From Certhia americana (lineage: Eukaryota > Chordata > Aves > Passeriformes > Certhiidae), in contig CM031858.1 of NCBI GenBank assembly GCA_018697195.1, positions 83,650,370 to 83,714,369 on the forward strand: a DNA stretch of 64,000 nucleotides, in the 5' to 3' direction. Below the pieces are notes generated by a model, which had not been told where the DNA came from, made no database searches, and was given only the letters and a program-made list of their open reading frames with translations. Positions 48,441 through 60,560 of the stretch are shown here, one piece after another; position 1 is the stretch's first letter; the number at the start of each line of letters is the position of its first letter. The position numbers and the translations under genes were made by a program.

Positions 48441-49753
48441 ATTCTGGAAACCTTGATGATACATGCTAGAAACATACTGCTAGATATGTACTACTACATA
48501 AATTACTGAGGTCCTGTTCTGAGCATTAAAAAAAAAAAAAAAATCAAATAATTTTACATTTGTAATTCTGAACAAAGTATTTCTGTTCTTAGCTTTGTTA
48601 GAAATCTAGAGTAATTACTAGACTTCAGTAGCTGTCTCCAAATGTAAATGGGAGTTGAATTTTATGTATGTTCTATGTAAAGCTAGTTGCCAAAAAAGAA
48701 GCATAAACTAAACTTTTCATTTAAAATAGCTGAACCAGCAAATTTTTTTCTATAGGCCATAGGGGCTATTTCAAAACAGAGAGACTGAATTTTGGTTTCA
48801 GTTACATTAGGCTAAATCCTACATGCCATGTTTTTATATGCAGTGTTTGCTGGGTAGTCTTTGAAGCAATAAGTGTGGTTCCTGCAAGTCTAGTTTTTCA
48901 CTATCTGAGGGTACTGTTGGTGACAGCAGTGTCCTAGTCTTTTGTAGTCAGAACTTTCCTGCTGAAGAAGGAAATTGTGTCCTGCTCTCCTCCCCTGACA
49001 CCAAGGTATTACTGTATGTAACCAAGTCCCTGACAAAACTGATCAGCCTGTGATCAAGAATGCCCCATCTTGCTCAACGGACTGGACAATTCATGTTGCC
49101 TGACAACAGCTTGTGATAAAGTGACACCTATTGCCTAGCACCTCTGTGCACTCCCTAAAGATAAACAGCAATAACTAGAGTGTGTCTACCCTATGAAATG
49201 GAGTGGTGGTGTGGCTGGTTCCTATCTCCATCTAACTTGTCCTGTAGGCAGACCCAAAGGCCAGTTGTTCTTCCAACAGATTCTTCAGATTATCAAAGCC
49301 ATCTGAGTGAAAATGACAGAGACCAACCAGCAAAACAAGGAGATAAGAAGTGGGATGTGAATGAGGACTCCTGAATTTGTCCTGAGTTTATTCTTAGCTT
49401 TGGTCCAGATGCAGCTATGAGCAGGAAGTTTTAGGAGGGATGCTTTTCAAATAGTGATACAACAGAATATCAGGAGCCCATAATATCAGGAGAATGTGTG
49501 GGACTGATGATGTCTCTGGTATGCCCCTTCCCAAGTGTTTTGTGCATGGACAAAACCAGAGAGTTTGATTCCACTAAAATTGTAAATACATGGAAACCTG
49601 AGATTCTCCTGGCTGAAGAGCAACTGTAATTCAACTTCATGATTTCACATCAGTCAGTCAACAGGCATACAAGATGCACCTCTCCCTGATGCCAGAAGTA
49701 TCTGTAGTCATATTTAGCCTATTAAATTTCCTTACTGTAAAACATTCTTCCAC

Positions 49754-49785
<32 letters not shown>

Positions 49786-52700
49786 AAAACACACCCCCCC
49801 TCTTCTCTTCCCATGCACTATTCCTAGAAAGGAAAGAAGTTAACATTGATGACAAACTGTTATTCTCTTTCACTTAGATACAGATTAAAATCTCACATAG
49901 CTGAATATGTCATCCACGTTTCCTTGCATTATTACAGCAATTATTTATCTCATGTTTGTGTTAGTGTCTATAAGGCACTAAGAGATCCCCTGGTCTCTCA
50001 GTAAGCAGCTCACAAAGAAAGAGTGGAGAGGCTGAGTTACAGAAAACCATATGAGGGGGGCTTTCGAATCTCACATAGGCGACTAAACAGTAGTATGGTA
50101 GAAATTAGTGGAAAATACACAGCCTGGAGAGAGCAAGGGACTTGTAGTTGAGTTCAGGAAGGTCACTTGGTGAAAGAAGGTATGTGGGAAAAAAGCCTGA
50201 AATGCTTATACACAAATGAGATACTTGAATTATGGGAAAGATCAAGTAAAGGACAGCGGGAAGCTGGTGTAAATTGAGAGAAAGGTAAGTATGTTGCAAC
50301 AATGCCTGAGGAGTCAGCACAGCAATGCAGAGGGGAAAATTATATGAACAGATTGATGGGAAAGAAAGAAGATCCTGTTGGGGATATTTTCTTTTTAATG
50401 TCCATAGCACAGGTGGTATTTCCTATGATGTGTAAGGAGAGGAATATGTGGAATTTTGAATCTAATGCTTTTGAGGTAAAAGCATTAGAGCTTTTCTGAA
50501 AGGTGACAGAGTTCTTTTCTAAAGCTAAAAAATCTGAGACTACACTTTAATGGATCAAAGACTCTAAACAAAAGTCTATTAAATGTTAGACATTATGTGC
50601 AATTGGAGCAGTGATCTGTATTTCCTAAGTAATATTCAAATACCTGCCATTCAACCATTTAGTGTGAGGTCCATGGGGTTTTTTTAAGCATTTCTGGCAC
50701 TCCAAAGCATGAAGAGCCATCTAAGAGGAAAATATGGGGGATTTCTCAGGTTGAGGAAACCAGCTACAATAAGGACTGTGAAATGACCTGGTCACACTCA
50801 GCATTATAGTAGAAAGCATGGTTCATGGGAGATTTCTGGCTGTAGAATACGATATCCATTATCCTTGTGTACCTTCTGATATATCTTCACCATCCTCATC
50901 TTGATCAGACTTCTGGTTCGGTATTCCAAACTAAATGAGAACTTCACACCCAAACAATTCAGGATCCCACAAGCAAACCCTCTGAATAATTAGAACTAAA
51001 ATAAAAATTTTGTGACAGAAAGCCAAGAGAAACACCTGCCTAGCACACTCCAGTTGTTGCACCTAATATGCATGCTCTGTGCTTAACAATTTTTTATTGA
51101 TTCTCAATTTGAAAATCTTTCCTGTTGTACTTTTATATTTAATCATCAGCACCTGCCTGGTAATAGACTGAAGCAGCATGAATGTGGCATACTGTCCATT
51201 TTGAGAATTCAGCTTGGTAAGACTGCTGCAAGAAAGCAATAAATGGGAAGTGGTAATACACAACAGTAGAAACATAGTACCTCCTGCAATACAAATTACT
51301 ATTTGTATTTAAAAATAAATCTGAAAGAAATGATTAATTGTACAGTCTTGTTAGATGCTTCCCACAATAAACCTAGCAATGGAAAAGCCTCCTTGGCAGA
51401 TTTCATCTGCCATAAGATTTAACTGGCAGTGAATTAGACAACTCTAAGGCCACTCTTTTTTTTCTTTTTAATTTTTCCTTTGTTCTATATTGCTCTCCCT
51501 TACAGCCCACTTGGGCTCATCCTAAATTCCCAGTAATGTCACTGGAAATACCGCAAGAGAATTGTAGAATCTGACTCCTCAGGCAAGTGCCTGGGTGTAT
51601 ATCTGCAACTATGCCTTAATAGATCAGTTTAAAGCAGCTCTCTGGGCTTGGGGGACATCACTGGGAGAGTGAACATCTCTTCACACTGGCCACTGCTGCT
51701 CTCCCAGCAAGGAACTTGCTGTACCTTAGACAGCCTGGCACCAGTGAGCTCAGTGCCACAGTGGCTGTGCTGCTGGTCACTCTCCAGGGTGCCAGTTGTA
51801 AAAGGATTTTTCACAACATCTCCTAAGTATAGAGAGCTCCTATAAGCTGTTAACAAACCTAAACACAGTGAATTACAGAAGATCACATCTCAAAAGATTT
51901 GACTTTAACAGGCTCAGCTCACACATGTCTAGCACTCAATTTTAACCCTAAAACTTTGTCATGTATTGAATGGCACATGGTTTGTGCAGAGTAAAATCTG
52001 CCTTTAAAAATATATGCCAGATCGGTTCCCCCTTAGTGTGCTGGAGCTCATGGGCCCCTGTGGCAGCTGGAGTACAGGACAGCAGCAAACAGCTCCTGAA
52101 AGAGCCATTCCCCAGTGGAGTGTCAGTCCTTTTACTTTGAAATATCCAATAGCTATGGAAAGTTGCTGAGTTCCCTTGAGTTAACCAGCTTCTGCTTTTG
52201 AAGGTGTCTGGTGAAGCTCTTCCTGCCTGTATTCCTGGTCCTGCTGAGGATGAGCTCTTTGTGATATGCTGGGAAAAAGTACTAACTGCAAGGCACATGG
52301 CGGCACCTTTTTGTGGATCTTTTGTAAATCTGTTTCATTCTTTTTACCACCGGAGAGTGCCAGGTGCTCTACTCGTCAAATGCTTGATTCCCTGTATGCA
52401 AACCTGCTGGAAAATATGAGGTTCTTCTGGAATAAATATGAGGAGAATTTGCCTCTGAGTTTCAACCCTATCAGACCCATTAAGTCTACTTATAAGTTAC
52501 ACTAAAGGGAGGGTTCTGCATCTCTTCAAAGATGCAATGTGAAAAATAAAACAGTTGAGAAGCATCAGGTCTACCTGGCTCATCTCATGCATACTCAGAT
52601 ACTATCCCAGTTTGTGAAGCACACAGAAGTCACATCTGCAGAGCTTCTTTGAGGAAAGAAGTGACTGAAATAAATCCCCCGGTATAGTCTTGCCATTTCT

Positions 52701-52954
52701 GTTCTAAAAAAAAAGCCCAACCTACCCTTGGAGACCTAATTTTGTACTACAGTACAAACTTCTAGGAAGTAGCAAAGAGTTTCTATTTCAAAGAGCTTGC
52801 ATTCTAAGCTCCTGATCTTTTACAATGCCTACATGCTTGTTTAACTTTTCTCTTTTTTTATTTCCAAGTTTAAATCCATCAGATTATACATATTCTTAGA
52901 GCTGTGCCTAAACCTTTGTCATATGAGAGCAAAAATAAAGGTAGGATGTGAGAA
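48441..52954. other. Unique sequence with A-runs, no supported gene
   Basis: No gene is supported. Sequence at 49.0-49.4 kb and 51.6-52.4 kb is less AT-rich and gives frames up to 116 codons, without domains. An A16 run is at 48528. I suspected an unclassified LTR at 49.0-49.2 kb but could not match it. Confidence 0.45.
49757..49800. repeat. A28 homopolymer followed by a C7 run
   Basis: A28 at 49757-49784, then GAAAACAC and a C7 run. Such pairs of homopolymers are mutation-prone and hard to sequence. The upstream 100 bases are not a recognised retroposon. Confidence 0.95.
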
Positions 52955-53020
52955 AGGAAGCGCTTGTTACCCACATCTTGAGGATGAGGAACTGAAGCAC
53001 AGCAAAAAATGAGATCCTCA
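52955..53020 (+). repeat. Possible MIR-type core fragment
   Basis: 'ACATCTTGAGGATGAGGAAC' and 'TGAAGCACAGCAAAAAATGA' resemble the MIR core 'ATTTTACAGATGAGGAAACTGAGGCACAG'. It is only about 60 bases and lies just before the CpG island, so the call is weak. Confidence 0.35.
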
Positions 53021-53600
53021 TCCTCCACGGAGTGTAAATGTGCTTAATTCTTAAGCATGAGTAATTTCCATCAGGTTTGCCGTGTCCTCCGGACTGAAGA
53101 GTAAGGTCTGGATTTCAGCGACTGTTTCTGCCACCGATTTTAAGTAAGTTACTTAAGTTCGGGCGGTTAAATTCAAGTGCACAAAAAGCGCGGGACGCGT
53201 TTTTCACGGGATACGGAAGACTAGGTTGAAGTAAAGGATGATCTGACCCCTTAGCTCTGGAGGTGGATGTCTGCAGCTGACGGCCTGTGACTCTCTCGGC
53301 CGTATCGCTATGCCTGGTCGCTGATTGCCGTGCGGGGACACCCGAATTCCGGCATCGCATGAGCCTGGTCCCGGGAGCGTCCGTGGGGCGGCCCGGAGCC
53401 CGGCCCCTCTCCCGCGTTTCCAGCTGCGCGCAGCCGGCGGGGCGCCCCGGTAACAGGTACCTCAGCAGGTAAATGTTCCTCCGCCCCGGGGGCCGCCGCT
53501 CGCCCGCCGCCGTCCCAAGCACCGGCACCGCTGGGGCGGGGGCGTGCGCGGGTGCGGAGCGGGCGGCGGCCGCGCGGGGCGGAGGGCGGGCGGGCGAGCG

Positions 53601-54000
53601 NNNNNNNNNNNNNNNNNNNNNNNNNNNNNNNNNNNNNNNNNNNNNNNNNNNNNNNNNNNNNNNNNNNNNNNNNNNNNNNNNNNNNNNNNNNNNNNNNNNN
53701 NNNNNNNNNNNNNNNNNNNNNNNNNNNNNNNNNNNNNNNNNNNNNNNNNNNNNNNNNNNNNNNNNNNNNNNNNNNNNNNNNNNNNNNNNNNNNNNNNNNN
53801 NNNNNNNNNNNNNNNNNNNNNNNNNNNNNNNNNNNNNNNNNNNNNNNNNNNNNNNNNNNNNNNNNNNNNNNNNNNNNNNNNNNNNNNNNNNNNNNNNNNN
53901 NNNNNNNNNNNNNNNNNNNNNNNNNNNNNNNNNNNNNNNNNNNNNNNNNNNNNNNNNNNNNNNNNNNNNNNNNNNNNNNNNNNNNNNNNNNNNNNNNNNN
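53601..54000. other. Assembly gap (400 N) inside the CpG island
   Basis: Exactly 400 N, a round size that suggests an estimated length. It sits in the most GC-rich part of the window, where avian assemblies often drop sequence. Predicted proteins crossing it are not real. Confidence 0.99.
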
Positions 54001-54178
54001 AGCCCCCGGGGCGAGCGGGGGGTCAGCCCCGGGCGGCTTCGGTGCGCGGGTGAGAAGGGGCCGCGCGGAGCCGGTGCTGTCGCGGAGAAGTTGCCAGATG
54101 CGTTTAGTGGGATACTGAGGAGCCCATCCCATCCAATCCCATGTCATCCCTTTCTCCCCGTCCCACACGCCTTTTTTC

Positions 54179-54199
54179 TTTTTTTTTTTTTTTTTTTTT
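54179..54199. repeat. T21 homopolymer
   Basis: Pure T run at the right edge of the high-GC zone, after short CCCATCC/CCAATCCC repeats (54123-54160). Confidence 0.95.
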
Positions 54200-55006
54200 A
54201 ATTTGAAAACACTGAACCGAACATACAGCTCGGGTGTAATCCAGGCGTTTTAGAATGCTTCCTTAAAATTTCAGAGATGAATAGCCATGAGGAGCTGGAC
54301 GAGAAGGGGTATTCATTGATTCAAATGCGGATTGGTCTGTGTTCTCCTCGAGTCAGCTACAGCACTTAGGTTCAGTCAAAGCCCGCGTTCCGAGTGTTTG
54401 CGCCTGTAGTTTGCAGAGGGGAGGCAGGTACGGAGGTCGTAGAAACTATTAGGAAATTGTAAAATTAGCAGCCCCAGTGCGCTTGAGGGGAACGACATTA
54501 GAGAAGTTGCTGACTTCCGAATAGCCGTGGCACCAGAAGTTTTCCTCCTTGCCATGCAGCGTGTCACAGCTGGAGGGTTTTTTCACCCTGCTCTGCAAAG
54601 TTACCCTCTCTGTGAAGGGACGGTTTCGCTCTGTTGTCGTTGCTAAAGAAGATGCGCGTAGTTAGAAACTGTGTGTGTGAAGAAATGAGTTCCCACTGCA
54701 GCAGTCGGTTCTAAGGAAACTTTTAATTTTGTGCTTCAAGAAACCTGATTACTTCTTGGATTGCTTTTCTACCTTGGTTTAGAAGGTATGGTAACACTGC
54801 CAGACGTTGGGCAAAGCATTCTGCTTCCAAAATTGTTAAAAGTTAATAATACTGTGTCAGAAAATTTTGTAGTGTATGATTGCAAATTATCTCAAAAAAT
54901 TGATGTTTTGTGGGATGCAAGAATTTTTAGACCTGTATGGCCACTGGCTTAAGCTATGTACATTGTTGTAGAAGATCATGTTATTTCTTTTTTACTTTTC
55001 CTTTCT

Positions 55007-55008
<2 letters not shown>

Positions 55009-55040
<32 letters not shown>
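55009..55040. repeat. T32 homopolymer
   Basis: The longest homopolymer in the window, preceded by a C/T-rich stretch. Its apparent length may be affected by sequencing error. Confidence 0.95.
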
Positions 55041-56153
55041 CTTTCACTGAACCTTAGTGCAAGAAGTGTTTTCAAGGACTTTGTGTGGAGGTTAGAAGTT
55101 AGGATTTGGAGCTTCTTGACTACATATTTTTCTTTTCGATATCTGGATGCTACTAAGGTTACAGCGATAGGCATTTACTGTCCAGATGTCCTAACCCTAC
55201 CCAAATTAAATAAAACAGGTATATAATCCTGATTATGTCTTGTGCATTCACATTAACAACCCATTTTCTAGACTTTAATAGTTTAGTTTTAGAATTTGAA
55301 GCTGTAATGCATTGAAGGTCCAAATCCTTTAAAAGACACGCTTTGTTAGTTTCAGTTGACTGCTCACATCAGTTGTAACTCACCCGCACTCTGCAGTATC
55401 ATGTAGTATGACTCGCTGTTAAATGTTATAAATTATCATTGAAATGTAAAAAAAAAGCAAATTAATACGCTGCATTTAGAAATAAGTGCTAAAATTCCTT
55501 TCAAATACTTGGAAATACTTTATCTGAATCAGCTAAGCAGGGGCATGTTCTGAATGGCTTGTGGCACTGCTCTCTCACCTTGGTAGTGAATTGCATAGTT
55601 TAAGGTGTTTGCAGCCTTAGTGAAACAGAAAAATGAAAGATGCAATGCCTTTAGCTTCTGAGTTTTCCAAGCAACTTCTGCACTTAGGTAACTTTTTATT
55701 CTCTGTTCTCTTCTTTACTGAGGGAAAATGTAAGTTCAAAAAGTGAGAATGGATTTGTCCATGTTACCATGAAAATGTCCCATTCATGGGTTAATATAAC
55801 TGTAGATACAGTAGTTGATACTCTGTTTCTTTTCTAAAAGGTTTAATTGCTCCCATGTATAGACTTCTTTCTAACATTGGCATGCTCTGCTTTGATTTCA
55901 ACTCATGATGATCAAAAAGCTGTATAAAAAACACAAAGGTATATTTCTTAGAATGCCTTATGTCCCCACCCCTTCAATCCTTAGCAGAACTCTAGCAAGT
56001 TTTATTTAGATGGCTGTATGCCTTACTTCTTTATCAAAGCATTTGAAACTGAAGCCTTGAGACATGAGAAACTAAGTGCAGACCGTGTGCAAGACCAAGA
56101 ACTCTTAAAACAGTTCATGTCCTTATGATAGCTCTCTGTAGCAGAACTGGGGA

Positions 56154-56168
56154 GGGGGGGGGGGGGGG
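56154..56168. repeat. G15 homopolymer
   Basis: A pure G15 run preceded by GGGGA. G runs of this length can form quadruplex structures and are length-unstable. Confidence 0.95.
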
Positions 56169-59100
56169 AGTGTCCAAAATACTGCAGAGCTCTGCACTTT
56201 ACGTAGTTCATGTTTCTATTATCCCAGACTTGCTTTCAACCCTAAAGATCTTCTCACAAATCTTTGTATTGGTGACTACACATGTGCTCTTTTTCTTTTC
56301 TTTTTCTTTTTGGAGTAAAGTAGGTGAAACTCAGAACATTATATACTGCAAGTTTATGAAAAAAAATATAAATAGAAAATATATGCCTGATTATAAGGTA
56401 AATTTTAGATATAAGCCAAGGCGAAATCAGTTTTATCCACTGAGTGAGGAGACTGACCAGACTAAAATCAATGTAAGTCCAATGCTGGACATCCAGGACT
56501 TCAAACCTAATGCACTGATCCTTGCAAGAATCCTCTACCTACTAGGTATGGCTTCCAGGGGAAATAACAGGAACACAGAAGCATAGTATGAAATTGTACT
56601 GACTGTCCTAATTCAGGTAGGAAGGAGTGATGGACCCTAGTATTTGAAGAAGAATCACGAATGTCTCTGGGCCAATGTAATGATAGGAAGACAGGGCAGA
56701 GGACTCTTTTCTCTTTGCCCTCATGCTCCCAGTAACTGGAGAAGCTTAGGCACTGATCCTATGTGCATCCTTTATGCCAACTGAGTATTTCTTAGGGTGG
56801 CTACTTAACTAGAAGTGAGCAAAGTGCCTTGGCTTTCAGTAGGTCCCATACTCCTGAGTTGCATTAGAGACACAAGCTTATCATATGCCTCAGACTTTCC
56901 ACCCCAGCTCCCAGCTGCCGATACTCCCTCCAGGAATGATCTGGTTTGGTTTTGAGTGTTTGTTCCTTTATATAAACATGAACAACACCTTTGTCAATGT
57001 GTTGCATTGAGCGTACCATTAAAAAATGCAATAGTCTCCATCTCAGCATCACTGTAGCAGTTTTCCTTCCCTTGAGGACCTTAATACCAAAACCCTGGTC
57101 TGCTTGCTGCTTCCATTGCTTAGCAATGTTGAAATGTGACTGGATAACCAATCCACGGAGTTTTAGAGCAATGCAAAACTTCTTTCTCATCATTAAAATT
57201 GGATAACTCCAAAATGAAGCCAAAAACATTTCCAGACATGTTTTATTTGAGCTTAGGTACTTCTTATACTAACGCCACAATTTTGCAGAAAACAAGAAAA
57301 TGTTTTCAGTCTGTATTTCAGCAACAGAAAGCAAGGGCATAATGAATCGTATGCTGTTCTGGCAGATCATTTTTGGCAATGTTCTCATAAAAAGTCCAGA
57401 AGATAACGAAAGTAATGGATCACAGCCTAATTGTGTGGCTCTCTGTCAGGAAAAACTTCCATTGAAGGCTTGTGGGATTTTTTTTTCTCCTGTTTTATGT
57501 GCAAGAAGAGCTGGGTCCATAGTAATTTTTGTTTTTCGGTCAAGATTCACATATGTACTTCATTATATTTTGACCAGTCATTACTTTCTACAATTATTAA
57601 AAGTAATAGCATTAAACTCCCAAAAATTATAGTAAAATAGTAGAATTTAGTGTAGCAATAATGGAATCTTAGGAAAATGTTGTCATCCTTACGAGAGTAA
57701 AGCAGGATTCGCTGCTGGCTCCCCTGGAATTCCCCTCCCAAGTGACAAATACCACTGTTCTAGCAAGTATAAAATTACTCAGAAAGAACAATGGGAATAC
57801 ATTATGCCAGATGAGAAGTGGAAGATAAGGACTTTCATCAGTGTTTTTTGGGAATCTTTTTTAAATGCTTACAACTCAGAGCAAGAGTCAAAAGAGGAAA
57901 GATCTATTCTTCACTGGTATTTTTTCTGTAATCCAAAGATTATTTTTGCACCCCCCTCCTGACACTGGAGTGGAAAAGAGTTTAGAGATGAGTGTGAATG
58001 CCATATGAAGCAAGGCATACAGCCTCAGTCTTGTCAGCTTTATGGCATTTTTCAAACAGGAGGCTACTTTTCCACTCATCCAAAGTTGCTACAGGAATTT
58101 TCCCTCTCCAGTGGTTATCCAGCAAAGTGGACTGACTTCAGCTAGAAAACTCCCTTCTTCCAAGGTCAACTGTGGCTTGTTGTCCCTACATCAATCTATA
58201 CATAAACCTAACTACAACTCAACAAAAGTTTTGTTTGCTCCCTAAATTTAAACAGAATTATGTGTACCCCTTAAGGTATGTTCCAATGCATATTTATTAA
58301 AACCCCAAAAACTTCTGCCTCACCCTTTTTCAGAACACAGCTTCCTCCATGCTTTAAGGTGGTGAGCAAGAAGAGATAACAGGGGTTTTTTGCACTAAGC
58401 AGGTTACCATGGTGGTTGCAAAAGTAGGTCCTAGTTCTGAAAAAATATGTGCATGTTCTTAGCTTTGTTTGTACCATTGCAAATTCTCAGGGATAGGACC
58501 GTGCAGGTACGGGAACTGTATGGCATGCTCATGCTTCCTGTATAAATGCTTCCAAAGGCCATTCAGACTGCAGGTTTGGATGAGCAGTCACACTGAAATC
58601 ATTGTAATTTTAAGCAATGGGAACTGTCCACTTCTCTTGCTTTTTTTGCTTCTTTCATGTGAAAGGTTTACATTTCTTCTTTTGATCCCATTTGCTCTAG
58701 CTTTCTCAGTGAAAGAGAAACTTGCTCTGTAAGAGACATCAGATTCCCCACTGAATTGCTTCATTTTTCTGATTGTTTCAGCTTACTGAGAACAGCAGAG
58801 CCATCACAGCATAAAGCTGGAATTGACCATAGTGGATTGTGCCCAAAATATTCACAAAAGCAGAGTGAGTTAACTGAAGTATATAGTGTGGAGGAACTTG
58901 CTAATCTGCTGTAATTTTAGGAGTTATTTTTAGGTTTATTTAAGTGTAAAAACAAAAAATGACACCAATTTCTAATATGCTTCTTCAGGCTGATAATCTG
59001 TAACAGCCTGAACAGTTTGAAGGGAAATTAGGAAGCAATTCTATGATCATGACGCAGTGACTGAAACCTTCTGTAATTCGGACAAATTGACTACTGGTAT

Positions 59101-59429
59101 ATTGTTGAGTATACTTGGCAATAACAATTCTCAACATAAAGAGGTACTTTTATGTTTTCTCTATTGCATATTTAGACTGTGGTGAGGACATCCTCCACTT
59201 TTAAAATCAGATAAATAGATATATGCATAAAGTACAGTTCTTCGTCTGCTGTTTGCCTCCCCTTGAGTGAGAGCTCTGGAAGAATATCCAAGAGCTCTAT
59301 TTTGCCACTTGAGAATATGCTGTGTTCTTAGATTGAGTGCCTTAATTTACACCCCTCACCTTTTATAGTCGGTTTGTTTTTAAGATGGAAGTGTGTGTGA
59401 GTTATCTTTGTCCTGGTGAATTTGTTCCA

Positions 59430-60560
59430 CTTTTCTGCTTGATTTTTAGTGAATAAAGGTGACAGGGCTTAATGACTTAATAAAAATTGCCCTTAATTAG
59501 GAAAATTACCTTCATATTTTTCTCATATCGTGGAAACAATTTATAATGACTCTGGTTGTAATTCAGAAACTTGAAAGAAGAACCTTTTTCATATTTGCAG
59601 TGATATCAAGTCCAGTAATCTGCACACAAAGTCAATAAAAGAATGGATTTTTTTATTATCTCCTTTAGCAATGAATTGTTACATGAATACAGCTCAAGCA
59701 CAGAAAATGCTAGGAGGAACACATATGGAATATACATACATGATACAAATGCACTTGTTATCATTTGTCAGTGATTTGAAAAAAGAATTCCCAAAGAACT
59801 GAGAATTATGTAGGATCTTTGAGACAACTTTTTTTACACCCTCACAATTGTTCCCTAACACAGAAATTAATTTTAGATGTGCCAGACATTTAAATGTTTC
59901 ACATCTGCACTGTTAGCAGAGTTCTTTTCTTAATCTTGTGTGTTGTATTACAGTGCTTCCTTCATTTTGCAGACAGGAGCTCTCCATTGAAATTTCATTG
60001 TATGCTCATAATTGTATTGTCAATTCGTGTAGTTAACCAGCATTTACATCAGCCAGGAATGGGGAAATGACTGAATAAACTAAACATCTCCCTTGACTAT
60101 GTAGAAAATGCTGAATACAGAATTAGTGCAGAGGGAAAGAAATTGATCCACTTAGTTTTAACCTTTTGTCTGTTTTAATGCAGTCCTTTAAAAGACCTGG
60201 AGGTACTTGTTTTGGTTTTTTGAACAGAAATGGAAGGATATTGAAGTGCTCATTATGACTCTCAGTTTAGTTTTCAGAAAGGACCACCCCTCACCTTGGT
60301 AGTTATTATTTACATTGAGCTGTGTGATGAGGCGGAAATTAAAAATAGAATTAAAATGGTTCTAAAGTAGAGCCATTCACAGAGATTGTGAAGTGTAGCA
60401 TATTAAATTACAATAATAAAGCTAATTATCAGCTGCTTGCTGAGATATTGAATGCTTTTAATTAGAATGAGTTTGTAGAATTCTAGCAGTTTTCTTCAAG
60501 TATTTGATGATTGGTTATACAATACAGATTACCTTTTTACCATGTTTAGGATTGCATGTT
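59430..60560. promoter_or_regulatory. CNE-like AT-rich block downstream of the CpG island
   Basis: Two complex, repeat-free stretches (about 59440-59600 and 60300-60560) have many TTAATTAG/CTAATTATC-type homeodomain cores, for example CCCTTAATTAGG near 59489 and GCTAATTATCAGC near 60420. They could be intronic enhancers of the gene that starts at the CpG island. Not tested by alignment. Confidence 0.3.

Larger units (their letters stand above)
53080..54660. promoter_or_regulatory. CpG island, probable promoter of an unidentified gene (interrupted by gap)
   Basis: CpG density rises sharply from about 53080, peaks next to the gap with repeated GGGCGG GC boxes (53531-53600), resumes after 54000 and fades by about 54660. 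The rest of the window is CpG-poor. Such islands mark promoters, usually of housekeeping or developmental genes. Candidate plus-strand donors are CAG|GTACCT at 53457, CAG|GTAAAT at 53469 and GCGG|GTGAGA at 54050. A minus donor GAG|GTACCTG overlaps 53460. The right-hand CpG shore is longer, which favours a plus-strand transcript, with the first exon in or near the gap. The gene cannot be named, and a bidirectional promoter is possible. Confidence 0.8.
54661..59429. other. Unique AT-rich sequence, probably intronic if the gene runs rightward
   Basis: No second exon of the CpG-island gene is recognised. A 153-codon plus frame (56125-56586), which starts in the G-run, and a 121-codon minus frame (56864-57229) have no domain that I recognise. 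The rest is unique sequence with homopolymers. Confidence 0.45.

Noticed and set aside
49000..49200. Suspected LTR fragment
   Set aside because: The texture is LTR-like but no terminus, poly(A) signal or remembered consensus fits.
53308..54201. Long open frames (286, 242, 188 and 169 codons) across the CpG island
   Set aside because: They are open only because the 400 N translate as unknown residues. The flanking residues are GC-rich chance coding, and no domain is seen.
56864..57229. 121-codon minus-strand frame, considered as a retrogene or transposase fragment
   Set aside because: I could not match it to a family. No poly(A) tail, splice signal or repeat edge supports it.
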